From Pseudomonas sp. NFIX28 (GTDB taxonomy: Bacteria > Pseudomonadota > Gammaproteobacteria > Pseudomonadales > Pseudomonadaceae): 64,000 nt of DNA. The notes under the pieces are model-generated. The model ran no database searches. It saw only the letters and a list, made by a program, of their open reading frames with translations, and was not told where the DNA came from. Positions 1 to 9,122 of this stretch are shown piece after piece. Position numbers and translations under genes: made by a program. Numbering within the stretch: the first letter of the stretch is position 1; every line of letters starts with the position of its first letter. The stretch covers positions 62,001 through 126,000 of the forward strand of contig NZ_FNPW01000015.1 in the NCBI RefSeq assembly GCF_900107395.1. Reading direction: 5' to 3'.

Positions 1-412
1 GCCCGTCGGCGCCGTCTTCGGCGTATTCCACCGGCAGCTCGCTGAAAGTGCGGATCAACTCGCGCAGCAGGTTACTCACCGCCAGCACCTGGCAGCTTTC
101 GCCGGCCCAGGCGGTGACGCGGCAATCCAGGTACAGGCTGCGCATTTCGGTACGCGGCGAGCTGAACACCTTGTGCGGCATGCCGGCGGGAATCCACACC
201 GCACGTTGTGGCGGGGCAATGAAACGCCCGGCGCTGGTCTGCACTTCCAGCACGCCCTGGATGGCGTAGGACAATTGCACCCAGGGGTGGCTGTGGCGCC
301 GGGTCAGCGCCCGATTAGGCAGCGATTCGGTGCGGCCGTACACCGGTCGAGGCAGGCTCGGTAGACCGGGAATACTGCGTTGGACGATCTTTTCATGTCC
401 TTTAGGCGGCAT
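1..412 (-). CDS. AraC-type transcriptional regulator, N-terminal part (cut by window edge)
   Basis: Reading leftward from an ATG at 412, about 137 codons stay open to the window edge. The translation has the AraC-type cupin ligand-binding domain: an HSHPWVQLSYA segment followed by G-x-L-x-V and a WIPAGMPH motif, typical of regulators whose C-terminal third is a double helix-turn-helix. That DNA-binding part would lie left of position 1, so it is not seen. The gene is divergent from the SBF-like transporter, with 84 bases between the two starts, so it may control that transporter (inference). The effector is unknown. Confidence 0.85.
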   Translation of the reverse strand, partial: MPPKGHEKIVQRSIPGLPSLPRPVYGRTESLPNRALTRRHSHPWVQLSYAIQGVLEVQTSAGRFIAPPQRAVWIPAGMPHKVFSSPRTEMRSLYLDCRVTAWAGESCQVLAVSNLLRELIRTFSELPVEYAEDGADG

Positions 413-496
413 TTACTGGCTCATTGGCGTTAGTCGGCAGTCGATCATCACGTTAGAGTCGGCCAACCGCTCTGGCAACCCTTGGATGGTCCCATT

Positions 497-1495
497 ATGA
501 GTCGCTCACGTCTTTTGCCCGACAATTTCACCCTGACCCTGATTGGCGTAGTGGTGCTGGCCAGCTTTCTGCCCGTCAACGGCCAGGCGGCGCAGGGTTT
601 TGGCTGGCTGACCAACGCCGCCATCGCCCTGCTGTTTTTCCTCCACGGCGCCAAGCTGTCGCGCGAGGCGATCATTGCCGGGGCCGGCCATTGGCGCCTG
701 CACCTGCTGATCTTCAGCCTGACCTTCGTGCTGTTCCCGCTGCTGGGCCTGGCGCTCAAGCCGCTGCTGTCGCCGCTGATCGGTAACGATCTGTACCTGG
801 GCATGCTCTACCTCTGCGCCTTACCCGCCACCGTACAGTCGGCGATTGCCTTCACCTCGCTGGCGCGGGGCAACGTGCCGGCGGCGATCTGTAGCGCCGC
901 GGCGTCCAGCCTGTTCGGGATCTTCCTCACGCCGTTGCTGGTGACCCTGTTGCTGAATGTGCACGGCGACTCCGGCTCGACCATGGATGCCATCATCAAG
1001 ATCAGCCTGCAATTGCTGTTGCCCTTCATTGTCGGGCAGATCGCCCGCCGCTGGATCGGCGCCTGGGTGGGCCGCAACAAGAACTGGCTGAAATTCGTCG
1101 ACCAGGGCTCGATCCTGCTGGTGGTCTACGGCGCCTTCAGCAAGGCGGTGAACGAAGGCATCTGGCAACAGATTCCGTTGTGGAACCTGGGCGGGCTGGT
1201 GCTGGCCTGCGGCGTGCTGCTGGCGCTGGCACTGCTGACCTCCAGCCTGCTGAGCAAGCTCTTGGGCTTCAACCAGGAAGACCGCATCACCATCCTGTTC
1301 TGCGGCTCGAAGAAAAGCCTGGCCACCGGCGTGCCCATGGCCCAGGTGCTGTTCGCCGGCAGCACCATCGGCGTGCTGATCCTGCCACTGATGCTGTTCC
1401 ACCAGATCCAGCTGATGGTCTGCGCCATGCTGGCCCAGCGTTACGCCAGACGCCCCGAGTCGGTGCCGGAGCTGATGGCGCAGGTCGATCCCTGA
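497..1495 (+). CDS. Bile acid:sodium symporter family (SBF-like/YfeH-like) transporter
   Basis: 332-residue inner-membrane protein made almost wholly of hydrophobic segments (about ten), with the signature patterns of the SBF-like family related to E. coli YfeH: LLFFLHGAKLSREAI near residue 45, LPATVQSAIAF near 110 and FCGSKKSLATGVP near 270. Related proteins carry organic anions with sodium; the substrate here is unknown. ATG 497 is chosen because it begins MSRSRLLPDNF directly before the first membrane segment. A TTG at 482 would add five residues. The gene is divergent from the AraC-type regulator and followed by a REP sequence and a hairpin terminator. Confidence 0.85.
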   Translation: MSRSRLLPDNFTLTLIGVVVLASFLPVNGQAAQGFGWLTNAAIALLFFLHGAKLSREAIIAGAGHWRLHLLIFSLTFVLFPLLGLALKPLLSPLIGNDLYLGMLYLCALPATVQSAIAFTSLARGNVPAAICSAAASSLFGIFLTPLLVTLLLNVHGDSGSTMDAIIKISLQLLLPFIVGQIARRWIGAWVGRNKNWLKFVDQGSILLVVYGAFSKAVNEGIWQQIPLWNLGGLVLACGVLLALALLTSSLLSKLLGFNQEDRITILFCGSKKSLATGVPMAQVLFAGSTIGVLILPLMLFHQIQLMVCAMLAQRYARRPESVPELMAQVDP

Positions 1496-1512
1496 AGCAC
1501 TGGAACACTTTC

Positions 1513-1536
1513 TGTAGAAGCGAGCCTGCTCGCGAT
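1513..1536. repeat. REP palindrome
   Basis: TGTAGAAGCGAGCCTGCTCG followed by CGAT matches the common Pseudomonas REP sequence with its imperfect GCGAGC/GCTCGC palindrome. It lies just downstream of the transporter gene. Confidence 0.75.
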
Positions 1537-1551
1537 CAGACAACCAGCCAG

Positions 1552-1581
1552 GCCCGGATGAAACATGACATCCGGGCTTTT
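1552..1581 (+). terminator. Rho-independent terminator of the SBF-like gene
   Basis: GCCCGGATG (1552-1560) and CATCCGGGC (1569-1577) form a perfect 9-bp stem with an 8-base loop, followed by TTTTGTTG. The remaining 200 bases up to 1786 hold no recognisable gene. Confidence 0.8.
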
Positions 1582-1785
1582 GTTGGGGGCGGCAAATCGA
1601 TAGCATAACGCCATCTTTTGCGTCGCCCGACGATCCTACATGGAAGTTTTTATGCGTTTTCTGCTCGAGCTTAGCTCTGCGCTTCTTTCTGCTGATTGCC
1701 ACATCAAACAGCAACTTCCTACTGCGTTTTCCCTGCCATTAAAAATGGTCACCGCTGTCCTTGAGCCTGTTCAGGTGCGGACGCC

Positions 1786-3549
1786 ATGACGATTACTGCA
1801 GACAGGAAACTTCAACACTACCTGCCATTAAGCTCCGTCGAGCAAAAACTGCTGGCCTACGGCACAACAGGAGCACGGTTCAGCATTGCTACCGAAAGGC
1901 CTGTAGCGGGCACGATTGAAAATACTATTCGTGCCCGTTTCCTGCGGTTCCTGATCCTTGGTGGCGACGATAAAAACCCGATCAATCTAAATGGCTTGCA
2001 TGTCGAAGGCGCGTTTATTCAAGGCTCTTTGAACCTCAATTCAGCCGTGATCGCCACTAATGTCAGCTTGACCCACTGTTTATGCAACGAAGAGATACGC
2101 CTCGAAAATACGGTGATCGATGGCTGGCTTGATTTAAGCAGCAGCCAGTTTTCCGGTGTCGAGGCTCAATCTCTCTGCGTACATTCGTCGCTTCATATGA
2201 AAGCATTTCACTCCAAAGGCACCGTTTGCCTGATGGGGGCGAAAGTCGCGGGATCACTGGTATTCAGTGGGGCGCTGCTCGACGGCCAGGGAAAGAACGC
2301 GCTGGAGGCTGACCGTTGTGTGATTGACGCCAACATTGTCTTTGACAAGGACTTCAAGTCTTTGGGCGAAGTGCGATTAAACAGCGCGACGATGAAAGGC
2401 TTGAAGTGCTCTGATTGCACCTTTACCGCCACCACCGGCATTGCCTTGAACGCAGACAAAGCTCGTGTAAGAGGCAGTGTATTTTTTTCCAGTGGCTTCC
2501 ACTCCATAGGCACGGTACGCCTCACAGCTGCCCGGATCGACGGGCAATTGAGCTTGAAAGGTTCGCATCATCTGGATGGCAACGGCGGCTTTTCCTTGCT
2601 CGCGCAAAACATGGTCGTCGGTAGAACCCTGATGCTCACAAATCTGCAAAATCCTTTGCAGAACGCCGCTTTCAGCGGCTCTCACGTCCGAACCTTGAGC
2701 GACGACTCAAAGACCTGGGGCAAGGAGCTGGGCCTTAACGGTTTTACCTATGATTTCTTGACCACCGACTCTCCCTTGAGGGCCAAGGAGCGTATCGCCT
2801 GGCTCGACTCACAGCTGCCAGCCAGTACCGGCGACGACGGCCTTAAAGGCTCCGAAAGTGGGTTCCTGCCGCAGCCCTGGCTCCAGCTCAAACACGTCTT
2901 TGAAAAGATGGGCCACTTCGAGGAGGCTCGGGAAGTAGGCATCGCTTTCGAGAAACGCCTACGCAAGGTCGGCATGGTTGGCCACCGCACGGCCAACTGG
3001 ATATGGGGCACCCGCTGGCTCGGCAAAGTCCCCCACGTTCTCTACGGCGCCCTCACCGGCTACGGCTACCGCCCCATGCGCCTGCTGGCCTGGATCCTCG
3101 GCATCTGGTTGCTGTTCACCAGCGTCTACTGGTACGCCGCCGTCAATCACAAGGTTTTCGCCCCCAGCAACCCGCTGGTGTTCCAGAACGAGGCCTACGC
3201 CAGTTGTACCCCGGAGCATGGCGAGGCCTGGAAGGCGCAGCACCCTAAACAGGACCTGCCTTCCGATATTGGCAACTGGTACACCTGCAAGGCCCTGCGC
3301 GGCGAATACACCGGCTTCAGCCCCGGCGCCTACTCACTGGACATCCTGCTATCACTGGTCGACCTGCAGCAGGAGAAGGACTGGGGGCCGATCACACCCA
3401 CGCCCTTCCCCGGCTATTGGGATGAACTGAAGAACCTTGAATGGGGCCACGGCATCCGTCTGCTGATCTGGCTGGAAACCCTCATCGGCTGGGGCATCAG
3501 CCTGTTGCTGGTGGCGATCGTCTCCGGCCTGACTCGGCGCAAGGAATAA
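1786..3549 (+). CDS. Unrecognised membrane protein with repetitive beta-rich N-terminal region
   Basis: 587 residues. Residues about 55-300 repeat short alternating patterns (GxLNLNSAVI, GWLDLSSSQF, GSLVFSGALL, GQLSLKGSHH), suggesting a stacked beta or pentapeptide-like solenoid. Two hydrophobic segments follow, one near residues 430-455 (LLAWILGIWLLFTSVYWYA) and one at the extreme C terminus ending in TRRKE. The function is not recognised; similar proteins are sometimes labelled membrane-associated oxidoreductase with no evidence I know of. Base composition changes inside the gene: the first kilobase is clearly richer in A/T than the last 600 bases, which use G/C-ending codons like the neighbours. 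The ribosome-binding site is weak (CAGGTG). Confidence 0.75.
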   Translation: MTITADRKLQHYLPLSSVEQKLLAYGTTGARFSIATERPVAGTIENTIRARFLRFLILGGDDKNPINLNGLHVEGAFIQGSLNLNSAVIATNVSLTHCLCNEEIRLENTVIDGWLDLSSSQFSGVEAQSLCVHSSLHMKAFHSKGTVCLMGAKVAGSLVFSGALLDGQGKNALEADRCVIDANIVFDKDFKSLGEVRLNSATMKGLKCSDCTFTATTGIALNADKARVRGSVFFSSGFHSIGTVRLTAARIDGQLSLKGSHHLDGNGGFSLLAQNMVVGRTLMLTNLQNPLQNAAFSGSHVRTLSDDSKTWGKELGLNGFTYDFLTTDSPLRAKERIAWLDSQLPASTGDDGLKGSESGFLPQPWLQLKHVFEKMGHFEEAREVGIAFEKRLRKVGMVGHRTANWIWGTRWLGKVPHVLYGALTGYGYRPMRLLAWILGIWLLFTSVYWYAAVNHKVFAPSNPLVFQNEAYASCTPEHGEAWKAQHPKQDLPSDIGNWYTCKALRGEYTGFSPGAYSLDILLSLVDLQQEKDWGPITPTPFPGYWDELKNLEWGHGIRLLIWLETLIGWGISLLLVAIVSGLTRRKE

Positions 3550-3622
3550 GCGTCTATACCCGCACGGGCCTCGAACGGGGCCCCGTCCGACACCCTTCAC
3601 CGTACAAACAAGGAAGCTTCAC

Positions 3623-4084
3623 ATGAGCGCCATCGGCAATTTTCTCTGGTTTATCCTCGGCGGTATTTTCATGGGCCTGTGCTGGTGGCTGTGGGGGCTG
3701 CTGGCCTTTATCAGCATCGTCGGCATTCCCTGGGGCCGGGCCTGTTTCGTCATCGGCAGCTTCTCGTTCTTTCCGTTCGGCAAGGAAGCGATCAGCCGTC
3801 GCGAGCTGAACAACAAGGACGATATCGGCACCAGCGGCCTGGGAGTGATCGGCAACGTGCTGTGGTTCGTATTCGGCGGGATCTGGCTGGCGCTGGGGCA
3901 TGTGATGTCGGCGCTGCTGTGCTTTATCACCATTATCGGCATTCCCTTCGGCATCCAGCACCTGAAGCTGGCGGGCATCGCCCTGGCCCCGATCGGCAAG
4001 ACCATCGTGCGCAAGGAAGTCGCCGCCGCGGCGCGCACCTTCAACGCCCAGGACGCGGCGCTGAAACAGCGTCAGCCTGGCTGA
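3623..4084 (+). CDS. yccF: YccF domain membrane protein
   Basis: 153 residues with two copies of the YccF (DUF307) unit: GNFLWFILGGIFMGLCWWL near residue 5 and GNVLWFVFGGIWLALGHV near residue 77, each followed by a second hydrophobic segment containing GIPWG or GIPFG. Four membrane helices are expected in the inner membrane. The family is widespread and its biochemical role is unknown. ATG 3623 has a good AAGGAAG site eight bases upstream. It follows the beta-repeat membrane protein by 73 bases, which would allow cotranscription, and converges on the lipoprotein gene. Confidence 0.9.
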   Translation: MSAIGNFLWFILGGIFMGLCWWLWGLLAFISIVGIPWGRACFVIGSFSFFPFGKEAISRRELNNKDDIGTSGLGVIGNVLWFVFGGIWLALGHVMSALLCFITIIGIPFGIQHLKLAGIALAPIGKTIVRKEVAAAARTFNAQDAALKQRQPG

Positions 4085-4177
4085 GCCAAGGCTGACAGGC
4101 CGCTGTAACAGGCACCCCCATACGGGTCAGGGTTCTGTACCGTTCCCCGTAACCCCGCCGTTCGACGATGCAGGCAC

Positions 4178-5095
4178 TCAGGGTGCCAGCGCCTTGATCG
4201 GCGGGTCCTGGTAGCTCTCATCGATCTCGATTCCGGCGGCACGCAGCTGCTCTTCCACCCCTCGCCGTGTCTCCCGGTCCCTGGCCAGCTTGGCGGGCAT
4301 TAGCTCCTTCCAGCGCGGTCGCTCGTTCTCCTCGAAACTGGACAACCAGAAATCGTATTCGCTCTGGAACTGCAGGGTGGTCAGGCAGGTGGCTCGCTCC
4401 ATGGGCGCCTGCTGGTCATCCCAACACCAGGACCAGACATGCAGGTAGGCGTCGTCCCGATGGAAGTACCAACTGTAGAAAGACTTGTCGTGCAGCCAGC
4501 GCTCGAGCGGTATCGGGTAGTCCGGGTCGAGCCAGGGATGGTTGAGCATGGAGTGGCCCAGCACATTGTCGCCAGAAGGAATCTTGTCGGCCTGGGAGCC
4601 GGAAACCCGCGGGTTCGAAGGTAGGTAGTAACGCTTCCAGCCGGCGCTCTTGAGCTCGGCGATACGCTGGAGGATGAAGGCTTGTTGCTCGGCGTAGGAG
4701 CTTTTGTCCGGCAGGCCTCGCAGCTTGATGTCGATATTGCCGACCCTGTCTCCCAGGTCCTCGTCGATCACCGTACTGATGTCCGAGACCTGTTCGATCC
4801 TGAGCCCATGCTCGCCACCGCCGATCAGGACGACCGGCAGGTTCTTGTCGTTGCTGGAGCGCTCGATTTCGTACCAGCACATCCTCACGGGTTTCAGGCA
4901 GTCTTTGGAAAACGGCAGCGGGCTGCGGGCGAGCACCTGGGCGATGGGTTCATACAGGGCTATTTCCACCACCGGGTGCGCCACTGCGGGTGCCGCATCC
5001 TGGCCATCACAACCACCGAGCAACGCCAGGGTGAGCAGGCAGAAGCCACCCATGACAGCCCTGCCGCGTACAGCCCCCGTGCGAACCTTGCGCAT
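4178..5095 (-). CDS. Hypothetical lipoprotein
   Basis: 305 residues starting at ATG 5095 (GGAAGAG site upstream). The N terminus has basic residues, a hydrophobic stretch and a lipobox LLGGC, so export and lipidation are expected. The mature part shows no family I recognise; it is rich in Trp, Tyr and charged residues (for example WYFHRDDAYLHVWSWCWDD near residue 200) and probably globular in the periplasm or at the outer-membrane inner face. It converges with yccF and lies 101 bases downstream of the TerC/CBS gene on the same strand. An upstream in-frame extension to 5278 looks non-coding (Gly/Arg-rich) and would destroy the signal peptide. Confidence 0.75.
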   Translation of the reverse strand: MRKVRTGAVRGRAVMGGFCLLTLALLGGCDGQDAAPAVAHPVVEIALYEPIAQVLARSPLPFSKDCLKPVRMCWYEIERSSNDKNLPVVLIGGGEHGLRIEQVSDISTVIDEDLGDRVGNIDIKLRGLPDKSSYAEQQAFILQRIAELKSAGWKRYYLPSNPRVSGSQADKIPSGDNVLGHSMLNHPWLDPDYPIPLERWLHDKSFYSWYFHRDDAYLHVWSWCWDDQQAPMERATCLTTLQFQSEYDFWLSSFEENERPRWKELMPAKLARDRETRRGVEEQLRAAGIEIDESYQDPPIKALAP

Positions 5096-5196
5096 ACTTC
5101 TCTTCCATCCATTGAACAAGCGGGCGGCGATGGTGCAGGAATAGACGCAAGGCTTCAACAGCGGCGACCGCCCCCCAGGCAACTGGCCAACCTCGG

Positions 5197-6756
5197 CTAT
5201 TCGCCCTCGGGCCTGAGCAACACCCGCGTCACCCGCCGCTCTTCCACCGCCACCACTTGCAGCGTCCAGCCCTGCCATTGCAGCTGGTCGCCAATGATCG
5301 GCAAGCGGTCCAGCAGGCTCATCACCAGCCCCGCCAGGGTTTGGTAATCGGCGGTGGGTTCGGCGTGAAAACCCATGCGCTGGCGAATCTGCGTCAGGTT
5401 CAAGGCTCCGCTGACCATGAAGCCGCCCTGCTCTTCGACAATGTCCGGGCCTTCGATTTCGCTGGCGTCGGGCAGCTCGCCAGCGATGGATTCGAGGATG
5501 TCGGTCATGCTCAGCACGCCGACGAAGTCGCCGAATTCGTTGATCACAAAGGCGATGTGGGTCGAAGCCTTGCGCATCTGTTCCAGGGCGTTGAGGATCG
5601 AGAAGCTGTCCAGCAGGTTGATCGCCGTGCGCGCCAGGTGCTCCAGGTTCGGCTCGTTGCCGGCCAGGTATTCCTTGAGCAGTTCCTTCTTGTGTACGAA
5701 GCCCAGCGGCTCCTCCACCGCGCCGTCGCGAATCAGCGGCAGGCGCGAGTAGGACGAATGCATCAGCTTGTTGCGGATGGCCTCGGCATCGGCGGCCAGG
5801 TCGATGTAGTCGACGTCGGCACGCACCGTCATCAGGCTGCGGATCGGTCGCTCGGCCAGTTGCAGCACGCCGCTGATCATCACCCGCTCACGGCGGTCGA
5901 ACAGCTCGGTGCTTGGCGCCTCGCCATTGTCCAGCAGGTCGACGATCTCTTCGCCCACCTCCTCCACCGCCAGCTGGCGACCGCCCAGCAGGCGCATCAC
6001 CGCGTGGGCCGTGCGTTCGCGTATCGGTCGCAGGCTCTGCACAGACTTTTTGCGCCGGGCCCGGGCGATCTGGTTGAACAGCTCGATCAGGATCGAGAAG
6101 CCAATGGCCGCGTACAGGTAGCCTTTCGGGATATGGAAGCCCAGGCCTTCGGCGGTCAGGGCAAAACCGATCATCATCAAGAAGCCCAGGCACAGCATGA
6201 TGACCGTCGGGTGGGCGTTGACGAAGCGGGTCAGTGGCTTGCTGGCGACGATCATCAGGCCGATGGAAATGATCACCGCAATCATCATCACCGCCAGCTC
6301 GTCGACCATGCCCACGGCGGTGATCACCGCGTCCAGGGAGAACACCGCGTCGAGCACCACGATCTGCGCCACGATCGGCCAGAACAGCGCGTAAGCGGCA
6401 TTGCCGGTGCGCTGGCTGACATGGCCCTCCAGGCGTTCATGCAACTCCATGGTGGCCTTGAACAACAGGAACACACCGCCAAACAGCATGATCAGGTCAC
6501 GGCCGGAGAAGCTCTTGCCGAACACCTCGAACAGCGGCGCGGTCAGGGTCACCAACCAGGAAATGCTCGCCAGCAGGCCCAGGCGCATGATCAGCGCCAG
6601 GGACAGGCCGATGATCCGCGCGCGGTCGCGCTGGTGCGGCGGCAGCTTGTCCGCGAGGATCGCGATAAACACCAGGTTGTCGATCCCCAGCACCAGCTCC
6701 AGCACAATCAGGGTCAACAGGCCAAGCCAGGCCGTGGGGTCCATTATCCATTCCAT
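5197..6756 (-). CDS. TerC family membrane protein with CBS pair and CorC/HlyC domain (YegH/YoaE-like)
   Basis: 519 residues. Residues 1-220 are a TerC-type membrane domain ([20 protein letters not shown] near the start, [15 protein letters not shown] near 135, with the paired acidic residues typical of the family). Residues about 300-420 form two CBS repeats ([31 protein letters not shown]), and the last 80 are the CorC/HlyC transporter-associated domain. Relatives such as E. coli YoaE and YegH are implicated in metal ion homeostasis, possibly manganese export. A 400-base leader lies between this gene and the T6SS operon; I could not match it to a yybP-ykoY riboswitch. ATG 6756 is preceded by GGAGAGATAGAG. 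Confidence 0.9.
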   Translation of the reverse strand: MEWIMDPTAWLGLLTLIVLELVLGIDNLVFIAILADKLPPHQRDRARIIGLSLALIMRLGLLASISWLVTLTAPLFEVFGKSFSGRDLIMLFGGVFLLFKATMELHERLEGHVSQRTGNAAYALFWPIVAQIVVLDAVFSLDAVITAVGMVDELAVMMIAVIISIGLMIVASKPLTRFVNAHPTVIMLCLGFLMMIGFALTAEGLGFHIPKGYLYAAIGFSILIELFNQIARARRKKSVQSLRPIRERTAHAVMRLLGGRQLAVEEVGEEIVDLLDNGEAPSTELFDRRERVMISGVLQLAERPIRSLMTVRADVDYIDLAADAEAIRNKLMHSSYSRLPLIRDGAVEEPLGFVHKKELLKEYLAGNEPNLEHLARTAINLLDSFSILNALEQMRKASTHIAFVINEFGDFVGVLSMTDILESIAGELPDASEIEGPDIVEEQGGFMVSGALNLTQIRQRMGFHAEPTADYQTLAGLVMSLLDRLPIIGDQLQWQGWTLQVVAVEERRVTRVLLRPEGE

Positions 6757-7156
6757 AAAAACGACTCTATCTCTCCAGTGAATTCAGGCAGCCGGGCGCG
6801 GCAAGGCAAGGGCAACAGGCCGTTGAACGGCGAACACGGGCCAGCGCCCAACGGTCGTGAAGACCGGCGGCGAGCGGCGAAAAACAGCAAGTTCGGGGTA
6901 ACGGCCGCGCCTTATGACTGATAGAAGGCGCCGCGAAGCGGATCGAGCGGGGAAAGGTCGAGACGTCCAGGAATAAGGACGACTGGGAGGCTCCGAGAGG
7001 GTGTTCATGCAAATCCTGTGAAGAAAAACGGACTTGAATCCTACAACCTCAACGGGAGTTTCCCATGGGGAAATCATTTCAAGATCTTATCGGGGTGCCT
7101 GGCCACCGCTATCGCAGACAAGCTCGCCCCAGCAAAAGCGAGCCTGCCCGTGCGAC
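6757..7156. other. 400-base intergenic leader, no gene recognised
   Basis: This separates the end of the T6SS operon from the start of the TerC/CBS gene. It holds a small inverted repeat TTTCCC-ATG-GGGAAA (7059-7073) and a decayed REP-like stretch (about 7105-7145). Short open frames here show no family resemblance. The length suggests a long 5' untranslated region or an independent promoter for the TerC gene. Confidence 0.5.
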
Positions 7157-7879
7157 TCAATAACGCCCGGGCAAAAACCCGAGTTCCACCAGTTTGATAT
7201 CGGTGTCACCCACCACCTGCACATGCTGGACGTTCTTCTCGTCCATGATGCCGGGGCAGGTAACGACGATGGTGCCCTTCGATTGAGTTGGACGCAGTTC
7301 GGCGACCTCCGGAAAATCGGCCGCCGACAGAGGGTGCGGGCAATAACCGATCCAGCCGATGGTCTGCCGGTCCTGGAACACCCGCTGCTTGCGAAAGTAC
7401 TCGTTGGGAGCGGCCACGCCCCAATAGATCTCCGGCCAGAGATCGACCGCTGCGTTCATCAACTCGACAATGCCCTGTCGAGGGTCCGGCAGGCAACGGA
7501 CCAGTGTCCCGGCTTCGGAAAACTCAATGCCCGCGGGCAGCGAACCGCCGCTTCGGGCGTGATAGGTGATCGAAAGCCCGCCCTTGAGCGGGTCGGATAT
7601 CCCGTTCCACAACACAAAACTCATGTCGTTGACGTCGAAGTCCGAGTCTTTCCAGGAGGCTATTTCCCGCCGCAAGCTGCTCGGGTCGAGGAGCACATTG
7701 TGCGTCAGGCCATCATCCTTGCCTTCGGCGCACAAGAACCAGTTCTTGAGAATGGGGTCGATCTCGCCTATCGCCTTGAGAAAGGCCAGGCTCCTGTCGA
7801 TTTGTTCCTGCTCGGTAACCTGGGCAATCTTCTGCTTATCAAAGCTCAGCTTGAAATTGAAACGCTTGAATGTGTCCAT
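7157..7879 (-). CDS. tsiT: Imm52-family immunity protein (TsiT-like)
   Basis: 240 residues without signal peptide or membrane segment, so cytoplasmic, where a nuclease effector would have to be neutralised. The pattern (WKDSDFDVNDMSFVLWNG, IYWGVAAPNEYF, IGWIGYCPHPL) fits the Imm52 family that pairs with Tox-REase-5 toxins. It is the last gene of the leftward operon, 17 bases after the effector stop, in the same place as P. aeruginosa tsiT (PA3908) after tseT as I recall that locus. Family assignment is from memory of the pattern; pairing with the upstream toxin is strongly supported by position. Confidence 0.8.
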   Translation of the reverse strand: MDTFKRFNFKLSFDKQKIAQVTEQEQIDRSLAFLKAIGEIDPILKNWFLCAEGKDDGLTHNVLLDPSSLRREIASWKDSDFDVNDMSFVLWNGISDPLKGGLSITYHARSGGSLPAGIEFSEAGTLVRCLPDPRQGIVELMNAAVDLWPEIYWGVAAPNEYFRKQRVFQDRQTIGWIGYCPHPLSAADFPEVAELRPTQSKGTIVVTCPGIMDEKNVQHVQVVGDTDIKLVELGFLPGRY

Positions 7880-7896
7880 GAGTACTCCATACGGTC

Positions 7897-8742
7897 TCAG
7901 GCGATTAAGTCTGGGTTCTGCTTGTAGTACTCGTCCAGCGCCTTTTTTTCCTCGCGACGCATTTCCTGGTACTCCTCATCATCCTTGGTGCCAGGCATCG
8001 GGTTCCAGTAAGCCGTCAGGTTGGTGAGCCCACCTTCCTCGTACTTCTCGGAACAATACTCGTAGACCTCGCGCTGAAGAAAATGCCACTCGAGCCTCAC
8101 CGGCGGGCTGGGTTTGGCCTTGTCTGCCTGCTTGAACGCCTTCACGATCAGGTCCTTCTCAAGGTTCTTGGCAAACTTAGGGTGCTTGAAACCGAGTATG
8201 AGCATGAATTTGTAGTTGGCCTTGGCCTCTTGCAAGGTACAGCGGTTTTTCACAAAACCGTCCCAATCCGTAGCACTCCACAGCCACTCCCAGGGAAACG
8301 GAAAGTTGGTCACCCAGTGTTGGTACCTGCTCGACAGGTCACTCATGCTGTGCCCTTTCCCGTTGACGGGAATATACATTTGCCCGTCTTCGGGAGGGCA
8401 TTTCACACAGTCCTTCTTCTGGGTCTTGCAGTCTTTCTCGGCCTCCTTGGTCCGGTCCCGGGTGCTTGCGGGTGCATCCGTCTTGGGCAGTGCCTCAGGC
8501 TTGGTCCCGGGCAGCGGCAAAGGTTGCGGCACCGGCCTTGGGTTCGGTAGCGGCAATGGCCGGGGCACGACTTCCGGGGGCGGGATCGGCGATGGTCGGG
8601 GCGGCGGCATCGGCAATCGAGGCGGCGCGGGCATGGGCACCTCGAAGGGCAGCTTCGGCCCGCCGCGAGGTAATGGCATACGCAACGCGCCGGTCATGGG
8701 AGGCGCAAGTTGCGCGACGGCTCCGGAAATAAAACTGGTCAT
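7897..8742 (-). CDS. tseT: T6SS nuclease effector with Tox-REase-5 domain (TseT-like)
   Basis: 281 residues. Residues 1-30 are a short Gly/Ala-rich head, 31-90 an extremely proline-rich linker (repeated P-M-P, P-L-P), and 91-281 the toxin. W160-D161-G162-F and Q171-E172-A-K174 with a following NYK match the restriction-endonuclease-fold Tox-REase-5 pattern, so D161, E172 and K174 are the probable catalytic residues of DNA cleavage. C105, C112 and C115 precede the catalytic part and may be structural. No signal peptide: delivery would be on a PAAR tip with the DUF4123 chaperone. The start overlaps the co-chaperone stop by 4 bases (ATGA), indicating translational coupling. Confidence 0.85.
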   Translation of the reverse strand: MTSFISGAVAQLAPPMTGALRMPLPRGGPKLPFEVPMPAPPRLPMPPPRPSPIPPPEVVPRPLPLPNPRPVPQPLPLPGTKPEALPKTDAPASTRDRTKEAEKDCKTQKKDCVKCPPEDGQMYIPVNGKGHSMSDLSSRYQHWVTNFPFPWEWLWSATDWDGFVKNRCTLQEAKANYKFMLILGFKHPKFAKNLEKDLIVKAFKQADKAKPSPPVRLEWHFLQREVYEYCSEKYEEGGLTNLTAYWNPMPGTKDDEEYQEMRREEKKALDEYYKQNPDLIA

Positions 8743-9122
8743 TCAGGCATCCCTGTCTTGAGTGCGGCCCGCCAGGCGCGTTGCCCCTGGACGAAATCCA
8801 TGACGCTTTCGTAATCGCGAAAACGCTGCTCCGGGGCGTCGTTTACCGGCCTTTTCATCCATCGGACAAACCCGGGTGTTTCTTCGAAATCAGGAAATTG
8901 CAGGCCAAAGCGCATGAAGCTTTCAACCGTATCAGGCTCTTCGATTTGCAGCGCCCAGGCTTTTTCCCGGTAGTCCTTGAGGTACTGGATCGTCTGCCAC
9001 TGGCCCTTCTGCTCAAGCCATTGAGGATTGTGCTGACGTATCTCGAGCATGATCTTCTCGATCACCTCATTTTGCCGAACCTGCTCCAGCGCTTTCAGCT
9101 GGTCTGCCGTCAACTCAAGCAT
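8739..9122 (-). CDS. TseT-locus co-chaperone candidate (co-TecT position)
   Basis: 127-residue soluble, helix-rich, acidic protein with no recognised enzymatic motif. It lies between the DUF4123 chaperone (8-base overlap) and the effector (4-base overlap). In P. aeruginosa the equivalent place (PA3906) is held by co-TecT, which binds the chaperone TecT and regulates loading of TseT onto PAAR4. The assignment here rests on gene order and size more than on a motif I can point to. It could instead be a general effector accessory protein. Confidence 0.7.
   Translation of the reverse strand: MLELTADQLKALEQVRQNEVIEKIMLEIRQHNPQWLEQKGQWQTIQYLKDYREKAWALQIEEPDTVESFMRFGLQFPDFEETPGFVRWMKRPVNDAPEQRFRDYESVMDFVQGQRAWRAALKTGMPE

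Noticed and set aside
5257-6921. A plus-strand open frame opposite the TerC/CBS gene
   Set aside because: Antisense shadow rich in Gln, His and Asp, with no ribosome-binding site or domain.
6757-7156. yybP-ykoY manganese riboswitch upstream of the TerC/CBS gene
   Set aside because: The leader length is suggestive but I could not find the conserved GGGGAGTA-type and partner motifs on the minus strand.
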